Shown here: in pieces, positions 1 through 4,620 of the stretch | How the letters are laid out: the number at the start of each line of letters is the position of its first letter | How positions within the stretch are numbered: the first letter of the stretch is position 1 | Assembly (NCBI GenBank): GCA_021780095.1 | Contig: JAJXZK010000169.1 | Span: 1-5,850, forward strand | Length of the DNA: 5,850 nt | Source of the DNA: Acidobacteriota bacterium | GTDB taxonomy: Bacteria; Acidobacteriota; Terriglobia; Terriglobales; Acidobacteriaceae | Direction: 5' to 3' | The notes under the pieces: generated by a model | The model's database searches: none | What the model saw: only the letters and a program-made list of their open reading frames with translations | What the model was told of the DNA's origin: nothing | Made by a program: the position numbers and the translations under genes

Positions 1-680
1 CTGTCCGTTGCCGTCAGGCGAGCAATGTATTTCACGCTCTTGTATCCAAGTTGGCGTGGCACTCGTAACCGCAGCGGTCCGCCAAATCCGACGGGAAGAT
101 CGCCGTCATTCATCCCCATGGTCAGCAGAGTTTGTGGATGACGTGCCTCATCGATATCGAGACTGTCCCACCAATCCCGGTAGATTGAAAAGTATGCGAT
201 GTAGCGGGCCTGGGGCAGCACACCGACCTCGTGCAAAATCTCATGCAGTGGCGTCCCAATCCACTCCGCGATGTAGGACCAGCCTTCTTCGCACGCGACT
301 TCGGTGATCTGGCTCTTGACTGGAAACCGCTTCAGATCGGCCAAGGAAAACGTCGTGGGCCGCGCCACCATACCATCCACCGTCAGCTTCCAGTCCGCGA
401 ATCCACCCGCCTGCAACCGCTTGAAAGCAGCGCTCTGCGGCGCAACCTCATTGGCAAACGGTGTTGTTGAAATCATGCTGCGCGGAAACTCCCGCGCCGG
501 CGCGCGCGACCCAAACACTCGCTGCGCAGCGTAGCTCAGCGTTTCCCCCGGCCCATAAATTCCACCACCATCTGGCGGAATCAATCCATATCGATGCGCG
601 ATCCGGTCAGCCGCCGCAATGCCCGCGACGCCCGCCGTCGCTGCCAATCCCGTCGCCAGAAATTTCCGCCGAGAAATCAT
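1..680 (-). CDS. Tat-exported molybdopterin-dependent oxidoreductase (sulfite oxidase fold), C-terminus cut by window edge
   Basis: Reading leftwards from ATG at 680-678 the frame stays open for 226 codons to the window edge. The N-terminus has a twin-arginine signal (SRRKFL, residues 3-8) followed by an Ala/Gly-rich hydrophobic stretch to about residue 24, so the folded, cofactor-loaded protein should be exported by Tat to the periplasm. The Oxidored_molyb-type domain starts near residue 95 (DWKLTVDGMV). Cys130 in EVACEEGWSYIAEWIG is at the position of the molybdenum-ligating cysteine of sulfite oxidase/MsrP-type enzymes. Further family-like blocks are GVPL-type IGTPL (about 142), DLPVGFGGPLRLRVPRQLGYKSVKYI (two adjoining blocks, about 193-218). 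By memory of homologues, only some 30-40 residues are missing. An AGGAGG ribosome site lies 7 bases before the ATG, inside the end of the upstream cytochrome gene, with which the start overlaps (ATGA). The substrate is unknown: sulfite, methionine sulfoxide or another small compound are all possible. Confidence 0.88.
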   Translation of the reverse strand, partial: MISRRKFLATGLAATAGVAGIAAADRIAHRYGLIPPDGGGIYGPGETLSYAAQRVFGSRAPAREFPRSMISTTPFANEVAPQSAAFKRLQAGGFADWKLTVDGMVARPTTFSLADLKRFPVKSQITEVACEEGWSYIAEWIGTPLHEILHEVGVLPQARYIAYFSIYRDWWDSLDIDEARHPQTLLTMGMNDGDLPVGFGGPLRLRVPRQLGYKSVKYIARLTATD

Positions 681-1462
681 GGGCGCTCCTCCTCAACCGC
701 GCGGCCCGTAATCATCGCCCGCATGCGGCACTTGAATCCCGCCAGGTACACCATGGCAATGTGCACAACGACAAACAGCAGCAACGCAATCGTAATAAAG
801 AAATGTAGCGTGCGCGCCGACTGCCTTCCTCCCAGCGCGCTTGCCGTCCACGGAAACGCGCCGGTAAAGGTCGGCGACATTGCCAGCCCTGTCCAGATGA
901 CCAGCGGAAACAGCACGAAGATAACGATCAGGTAGGTCGCTCGCTGCACTACGTTATACGATCGCGCCTGCTCGCCATTCGGCGGACCGCGGCGAAATGT
1001 CTTCGCCATCACAGCTCGAAATGCGCTCCACGATCTTTGCCTGCGGCCCGGTACCAAGTCTTTGCGAAAATGTCCGCTCCAAAACCCTGCAATTCCGTAA
1101 ATCAATCCTGTGAACAGCAGTAGCCACGCCGCCTGGAAATGCAGCGCGCGGCTCCATCCATTCTGATCCGGCATGGTGTATTTGTAGCCCGTTGGCACGG
1201 TGTCTCTTGAGGCCGGAATATGCAGCGAAAACAGCGGCTGCATGGTCGAGTTGCCGACCTCTCCCCAATAAAATCTTGGGTGAGAAATCAGAATCTCCAC
1301 GCCAGTAATCAGCAGCGCAAAAAACGCGATCACCGTCAGCCAGTGCGTCGCCCGCACCACGGCGCTGTGGCGCAATGTGTCCGATTTGCGAGCCGACTCC
1401 GCAGCTAACACAAGCGGAGAATAGCACAAGATCCGCAAACCATCGAAGCTTCTTTCCGCCAC
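677..1462 (-). CDS. Cytochrome b561-type membrane subunit (cytochrome b/b6 domain), electron partner of the molybdoenzyme
   Basis: An integral membrane protein of up to 261 residues with four hydrophobic segments at about 41-58, 108-127, 173-195 and 218-240. Histidines at helix ends or inside helices (His40 in RATHW, His108 in ALHFQ, His220 in TLHFF, His234 in VVHIAMV) are the expected heme b ligands. This pattern matches the b-type subunits of Ni/Fe-hydrogenases, formate dehydrogenases and thiosulfate reductases, which pass electrons between quinones and a periplasmic enzyme. A loop of about 50 residues joins helices 1 and 2. The stop (679-677) overlaps the ATG of the Mo enzyme, so the two are one operon. 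It is not the six-helix MsrQ/YedZ type. The start is uncertain: 1462 is a GTG without a clear ribosome site. An in-frame TTG at 1438 has a purine-rich GGAAAGAAG upstream, and the first 30 or so residues carry no recognisable family sequence. Confidence 0.85.
   Translation of the reverse strand: MAERSFDGLRILCYSPLVLAAESARKSDTLRHSAVVRATHWLTVIAFFALLITGVEILISHPRFYWGEVGNSTMQPLFSLHIPASRDTVPTGYKYTMPDQNGWSRALHFQAAWLLLFTGLIYGIAGFWSGHFRKDLVPGRRQRSWSAFRAVMAKTFRRGPPNGEQARSYNVVQRATYLIVIFVLFPLVIWTGLAMSPTFTGAFPWTASALGGRQSARTLHFFITIALLLFVVVHIAMVYLAGFKCRMRAMITGRAVEEERP
688..693 (-). promoter_or_regulatory. Ribosome binding site of the molybdoenzyme gene, inside the cytochrome b gene
   Basis: On the minus strand AGGAGG lies 7 bases upstream of the ATG at 680 and is part of the GAG-GAG-GAG codons near the 3' end of the cytochrome gene. 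Together with the ATGA stop/start overlap it supports translational coupling of the two subunits and fixes the start of the molybdoenzyme. Confidence 0.75.
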
Positions 1463-1521
1463 TCGATCCAGCCCCGCATCCGCGCGCCCAGCGTCGCCAC
1501 ACGCGTCCGCTGCAAATTTCG

Positions 1522-1551
1522 TTGACCATCGAATGCCGCCAATGCTAGCCT
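1522..1551 (+). promoter_or_regulatory. Putative sigma-70-type promoter for the seven-helix membrane protein gene
   Basis: TTGACC (1522-1527, five of six -35 consensus bases) is followed after 18 bases by TAGCCT (1546-1551). This -10 is preceded by TG plus one base, an extended -10. Predicted initiation near 1558 would give an untranslated leader of about 70 bases before the ATG at 1627. The -10 itself matches only three of six bases. I found no equally good promoter for the divergent cytochrome operon in 1463-1626. Confidence 0.38.
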
Positions 1552-1626
1552 TTCATCGCGTCGGCCCATCCCTCCATTGCATCTCGCTTTCGCTCCGCAA
1601 AAAGCGGCCCGCACAGGAGTGAACGA

Positions 1627-2373
1627 ATGACCGCCGTACCCCAGCCTATACTTGTGCGCCCACAGAGCCGTGTCCTCGGTCGAAACGGGCTGATGGATAA
1701 ATATTTCTACTTCGCCATGTCGCTGCTCGTCGCAGTCGTTGTCGTCTGGGGTTTTAGTCACTCCGTCAACCAGAACCTGCTCCACGCCGCGCCTCCGCGC
1801 CCCGCCCTTCTCTGGATCCACGCGGCCGCATTCTCCACCTGGGTTGTCTTCTTCATTCTTCAGTCGGCGTTGATCCGCACGCATCATGTCCGCATCCACC
1901 GCTCTCTCGGATGGTTTGGTGCTGCGCTCGGCACCGTCATGGTTCCTCTCGGTATTACCACAGCCATCGTCATGGCGCGCTTCGACACGGTCCGTCTCCA
2001 TCAGCCAGGCGCGGATGCCTTTTTGATCGAACCCCTGTTCGACATGCTCGCCTTCGGCATCTGCTTCGCCCTCGCCATTCTGTGGCGCAAAAAGCCGGAG
2101 TTCCATCGCCGCCTCATCTTCATCGCCACTGTCATACTGCTCGATGCAGCTTTTGGTCGCATTCTCTATCTGTTCAACAACAATCTTTTCTTCCCCTGCC
2201 TCGATGCCGTCATCCTTCTCGGTGTCGGACGAGACCTTCTCGTCAACCGCCGTGTCCACGTGGTCTATCGGATCGCACTTCCGGTCCTCATCCTGTCGCA
2301 GGTCTTCGTCAATTACACCTGGCGCTCCGCTCCCAGCTGGTGGATCAGCACCGCCCACTCCATCCTCAGCTAA
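1627..2373 (+). CDS. Uncharacterised multi-pass (about seven-helix) membrane protein
   Basis: A 248-residue protein with a strong start: AGGAG at 1615-1619, 7 bases before the ATG. Hydrophobic segments lie at about 25-42, 60-82, 94-116, 132-153, 163-181, 187-203 and 213-230. Polar residues in or next to membrane segments look deliberate: His65 and Gln79 in the second segment, His86/His87/His91 in the loop after it (THHVRIHRSLGW), FHRRL around His160, Asp173 and Arg178, and RxVH ending at His211. From memory, the blocks WIHAAAFSTW, IHRSLGW and FHRRLIFIAT recur in unannotated bacterial membrane proteins, some resembling DUF2306-type proteins. I cannot name a family with certainty. The histidines could bind heme or a metal, which is speculation. 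It is divergent from the cytochrome operon and appears to be transcribed on its own, since a hairpin and a possible new promoter follow it. Confidence 0.82.
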   Translation: MTAVPQPILVRPQSRVLGRNGLMDKYFYFAMSLLVAVVVVWGFSHSVNQNLLHAAPPRPALLWIHAAAFSTWVVFFILQSALIRTHHVRIHRSLGWFGAALGTVMVPLGITTAIVMARFDTVRLHQPGADAFLIEPLFDMLAFGICFALAILWRKKPEFHRRLIFIATVILLDAAFGRILYLFNNNLFFPCLDAVILLGVGRDLLVNRRVHVVYRIALPVLILSQVFVNYTWRSAPSWWISTAHSILS

Positions 2374-2416
2374 GCGCACTCACCCACCGGCCATCCTCGA
2401 ACTCACCGCACGCAGC

Positions 2417-2454
2417 CCAGCCTCGCCGCAGGCTGGCCGCGAGCGATTCCTTTT
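2417..2454 (+). terminator. Hairpin with short downstream T-run, possible terminator of the membrane protein gene
   Basis: CCAGCCT (2417-2423) and AGGCTGG (2430-2436) form a perfect 7-base-pair, GC-rich stem with a 6-base loop, 44 bases after the stop at 2373. The first T-rich stretch (TTCCTTTT, 2447-2454) begins 10 bases past the stem, too far for a textbook intrinsic terminator, so it may be a weak or factor-assisted one. Confidence 0.35.
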
Positions 2455-2482
2455 GCGCGTTCCCTACGCGATGTTCTAGTAT
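2453..2482 (+). promoter_or_regulatory. Putative promoter of the CE15-like esterase gene
   Basis: TTGCGC (2453-2458) is followed after 18 bases by TAGTAT (2477-2482, four of six -10 bases). Initiation near 2489 would leave a leader of about 40 bases to the ATG at 2531. The -35 is weak, so this is a candidate only. Confidence 0.3.
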
Positions 2483-2520
2483 GAACCGCCGAACTAAATC
2501 GATTTGGACGAGCACTTCCT

Positions 2521-2525
2521 GAGGA
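2521..2525 (+). promoter_or_regulatory. Ribosome binding site that fixes the esterase start at 2531
   Basis: GAGGA lies 5 bases before the ATG at 2531. The longer reading from a TTG at 2504 has no comparable site and would put nine charged or polar residues ahead of what is otherwise a clean signal peptide, so 2531 is preferred. Confidence 0.7.
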
Positions 2526-2530
2526 CACTC

Positions 2531-4060
2531 ATGCGCCTTCCCTACGCACTTGCACTCGTCTCGCTCACTCTCTCCGCCATTCACTCACCCGCGCAATCTC
2601 CGTCCACCCCGCCCCCCGTCACCTTCACCGCCGATCAGGACCATCAAAATATGATGACGCAGCTCGGCATCCAAGCCCTGCGCCCCGGTCCCAGCGGAAA
2701 TCCAAAAGCCTCCGACCACGCCAACTACGACGAGTCGAAGGCCAACCCATACCCCAATCTGCCCGATGCGCTCACTCTCAACAATGGAGAAAAAGTCACC
2801 ACCGCAAAAATCTGGTGGCAGCAGCGCCGCCCGCAAATCGTCCACGATTTCGACGAATACGTCTACGGCGTCGTCCCCAAACATGTCCCCAACGTCACCT
2901 GGTCTGTCGTCGCCACCGAACATGAATTCGTCGGCTTCCATCCAGTCATCGCCACCGAACTCAATGGCCACGTCGACAACGCCGCCGATTCCCTCATCAG
3001 CGTCAACCTCCGCATGACGCTCGTCACGCCCGCCGACGCCACCGGCCCCGTGCCCGTCCTCATGATGTTCGGCAACAGCGCTCTTCCCGCGCCCGTCCAG
3101 CCATCGCCGCAAGATCTTGTGCGCATCAACACCGCGCTCAAGGCTCTCCTCATCAAACAGGACCCCTCGCTCGCGCAGGTCATTACGCAGCATCCCGGTT
3201 GGGATCCCGTTCGCTCCGTCCCATTTCAATTTCCGCAGATGAATGCCGACGGTGATCCCCCCAACACATGGGAACTCATCGCCGCCGGCTGGGGCTTCGC
3301 CATGCTCGATCCGCAATCTGCGCAAGCCGACAACGGCGCGGGCCTCACTCGCGGCATCATCGGCCTCGTCAACAAAGGCCAGCCCCGCACGCCGGACCAA
3401 TGGGGTGCGTTGCGCGCCTGGGCCTGGGCTGCCAGCCGCGGGCTTGACTATCTGCAAACCAATCCCGCCGTCGACGCCAAACACGTCGGCATCGAGGGCG
3501 TCTCCCGCTACGGCAAAGCCGCCCTCGTCACCATGGCCTACGATCCACGCTTCGCCATGGTCCTCATCGGCTCCTCCGGTAAAGGAGGAGCAACTCCCCT
3601 GCGCCGCAACTTCGGCGAAGCCGTCGAAAGCCTCACTGGCGGCGAGTATTACTGGATGGCCGGCAACTTCATCAAGTACGGCGCGTCAAAAGCCACCTTC
3701 GGCAGCATGAATCCCGGTAACATTCCCGTCGACTCGAACGAACTCCTCGCCCTCTGCGCGCCGCGCCTCACCTTCGTCAGCTACGGCATTCCAGAAAAAG
3801 GCGATGCCCATTGGCTCGACCACCAGGGCAGTTGGATGGCAACCGTCGCCGCCAGTCCCGTCTGGACTCTATTAGGTGCGCCCGGTCTCAGCACCGACAA
3901 TCTCGACTACCACACCGCCCCCATGCCTGCAGTCAACACCGGCCTGCTCGGCGGCAAGCTCGCCTGGCGGCAGGATGACGGCGGCCACACCGACGCCCCC
4001 AACATGAAATATTTCATCCACTGGGCCAACAAATTTATCGGCTACCCGGACAAAGAATAA
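2531..4060 (+). CDS. Secreted CE15-like glucuronoyl esterase (4-O-methyl-glucuronoyl methylesterase family), alpha/beta hydrolase
   Basis: The 509-residue product starts with a Sec signal peptide (MRLPYALALVSLTLSAIHSPA, about 21 residues; likely cleavage SPA|QS). The hydrolase domain follows. The nucleophile elbow GVSRYGK has Ser325, with Arg326 and Lys329 in the GxSRxGK pattern typical of CE15. RRNFGE (358-363) and LLALCAPR (about 405-412) follow the same order as in bacterial CE15 enzymes. DGGHTDAPN supplies the catalytic His486. CE15 enzymes cleave esters between glucuronic acid side chains of xylan and lignin alcohols. The residue 23 after the nucleophile, where fungal and many bacterial members have Glu, is Ser348 here; Glu422 in SYGIPEKGDAHW is the best candidate for the acid. 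A long insert near 188-245 resembles the extra regions of bacterial members. The substrate is unproven; homologues are sometimes labelled acetylxylan esterase. It appears monocistronic, with C-ending codons favoured strongly. Confidence 0.8.
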   Translation: MRLPYALALVSLTLSAIHSPAQSPSTPPPVTFTADQDHQNMMTQLGIQALRPGPSGNPKASDHANYDESKANPYPNLPDALTLNNGEKVTTAKIWWQQRRPQIVHDFDEYVYGVVPKHVPNVTWSVVATEHEFVGFHPVIATELNGHVDNAADSLISVNLRMTLVTPADATGPVPVLMMFGNSALPAPVQPSPQDLVRINTALKALLIKQDPSLAQVITQHPGWDPVRSVPFQFPQMNADGDPPNTWELIAAGWGFAMLDPQSAQADNGAGLTRGIIGLVNKGQPRTPDQWGALRAWAWAASRGLDYLQTNPAVDAKHVGIEGVSRYGKAALVTMAYDPRFAMVLIGSSGKGGATPLRRNFGEAVESLTGGEYYWMAGNFIKYGASKATFGSMNPGNIPVDSNELLALCAPRLTFVSYGIPEKGDAHWLDHQGSWMATVAASPVWTLLGAPGLSTDNLDYHTAPMPAVNTGLLGGKLAWRQDDGGHTDAPNMKYFIHWANKFIGYPDKE

Positions 4061-4109
4061 GGTCGATTTTTGTCAGGACCTGTCTCCGAGTAATTTTCAG
4101 AGGAACGAT

Positions 4110-4115
4110 TACAAT
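4110..4115 (+). promoter_or_regulatory. Possible -10 element placing transcription start at the glutaredoxin ATG
   Basis: TACAAT (five of six consensus bases) ends 6 bases before the A of the ATG at 4122, the spacing expected if the transcript starts at the start codon itself. The only purine-rich stretch upstream, AGAGGAA at 4099-4105, is 16 bases from the ATG, too far for normal ribosome binding. No good -35 is present at 17 bases. Confidence 0.35.
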
Positions 4116-4121
4116 CACCCC

Positions 4122-4361
4122 ATGCACGACGTAGTAGTGTATTCGCGCGAAGGATGTCATCTCTGCGAGGTAGTCAAGCAGACGCTTGCAGAACTCCAGA
4201 GCCAGGCCCACTTCCAGTGGCGCGAGGTCGACATCGATGCCGACCCGCAACTGCAGCAGAAGTACACCGATCAGGTGCCCGTAGTGTTCATCGATGGGCG
4301 CAAGGCCTTTAAGTATCGGATGGATGGGCCTCAGTTTCTGCGCGCTTTGGCCGGCAGATAA
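4122..4361 (+). CDS. Small glutaredoxin-like thiol-disulfide protein
   Basis: A 79-residue single-domain protein of the thioredoxin fold. A first strand (VVVYS, 4-8) leads into the active site GCHLCE with Cys12 and Cys15 in a CxxC. A helix follows (about 16-28), then the strand WREVDIDAD (33-41) and the cis-proline loop VPVVFIDG (Pro53), with a C-terminal helix (about 69-77). The GCHLC active site is typical of the short glutaredoxin-like family (PF05768/DUF836), which reduces disulfides in the cytoplasm; there is no signal peptide. The YSREGCHLC start is complete, so the length is natural. It lies 61 bases after the esterase stop. Its codon choice is less C-biased than the esterase's, and it probably has its own promoter. 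Its partner protein is unknown. Classical glutaredoxin with glutathione as reductant is possible but not shown. Confidence 0.87.
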   Translation: MHDVVVYSREGCHLCEVVKQTLAELQSQAHFQWREVDIDADPQLQQKYTDQVPVVFIDGRKAFKYRMDGPQFLRALAGR

Positions 4362-4620
4362 GAAAACGAACGCCTCTTCGAGCGGACTCTATCCTGTGAT
4401 AGGCAACGGGATTTTTGGATCAGGGTCAACGTAAGTCTTCCGGCCGTATCCTGCATCGGGAGTCGCAGCCCCGCCTTCCAGGACTGAGCCGAATCAGCCC
4501 CGCGAAAACTTCTGACGATATAGACCGAACCGAGTACCCCTCGATAAGGACGAAGGCGTTGTCAAGGCACAGATCCCCTGTGCGGCGTGCATCTGAACCT
4601 TGACCCCGCTCCGCAAATGG
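4362..4620. other. Gene-free, structured intergenic gap between convergent genes
   Basis: I find no convincing gene here. A plus-strand open frame at 4415-4603 begins with TTG, has no ribosome site and has no recognisable motif. Structure present: a small hairpin CTATC/GATAG with loop CTGT (4389-4402) followed nine bases later by a five-T run (4412-4416), a weak terminator candidate for the glutaredoxin gene; GGGTCAA at 4423-4429 facing TTGACCC at 4600-4606; and the stem-loop at 4561-4604. The GGGTCAA ends could mark a decayed non-coding mobile element, but I see no transposase and no flanking target duplication. Confidence 0.5.
4561..4604. repeat. Nested inverted repeat (stem-loop) at the 3' side of the TonB-type gene
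   Basis: GTCAAGG (4561-4567) pairs with CCTTGAC (4598-4604), 7 perfect base pairs. Directly inside, CACAG (4568-4572) pairs with CTGTG (4578-4582) around a 5-base loop, leaving a 15-base bulge on one side. On the minus strand it begins 16 bases past the TAA of the receptor-like gene. There is no T-run after it, so it may be a 3'-end stabilising structure, a factor-dependent terminator or part of a repeat element. Confidence 0.5.

Noticed and set aside
1..680. Assignment of the molybdoenzyme as MsrP (methionine sulfoxide reductase)
   Set aside because: The Tat signal and Mo-ligand Cys fit, but the partner cytochrome is not MsrQ and I see no MsrP-specific sequence that would justify the gene symbol.
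8..935. Series of plus-strand open frames of 76-115 codons
   Set aside because: They lie antisense to the molybdoenzyme and cytochrome genes and are Pro/Arg/Ser/His-rich without motifs.
954..1529. Minus-strand 191-codon frame overlapping the cytochrome b gene, with an upstream start
   Set aside because: It runs in a different frame over the clear cytochrome helices and loses all hydrophobic and histidine patterning, so it is a shadow frame.
1405..2379. Minus-strand open frame (324 codons) opposite the seven-helix protein gene
   Set aside because: The translation is extremely acidic and Arg-rich with no fold signature, and it overlaps both the membrane protein gene and the cytochrome gene. 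It is explained by codon bias on the other strand.
2504..2530. Nine-residue N-terminal extension of the esterase from a TTG codon
   Set aside because: ATG at 2531 has GAGGA at ideal spacing and begins a normal signal peptide, while the extension has neither support.
2585..3484. Long minus-strand open frame (299 codons) opposite the esterase
   Set aside because: It is an antisense shadow of a strongly C-biased gene: the product is a Gly/Asp/Glu/Val-rich string with no domain, whereas the plus strand has a signal peptide and GxSRxGK motif.
4389..4416. Intrinsic terminator after the glutaredoxin-like gene
   Set aside because: The stem CTATC/GATAG is only 5 base pairs and AT-rich, and the T-run starts nine bases past it; this is too weak to annotate as a terminator by itself.
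4415..4603. Plus-strand 62-codon frame in the intergenic gap
   Set aside because: It starts with TTG, has no Shine-Dalgarno sequence, and has a polar, Arg/Ser-rich composition. The minus-strand reading of the same stretch looks about as protein-like, so neither is supported.
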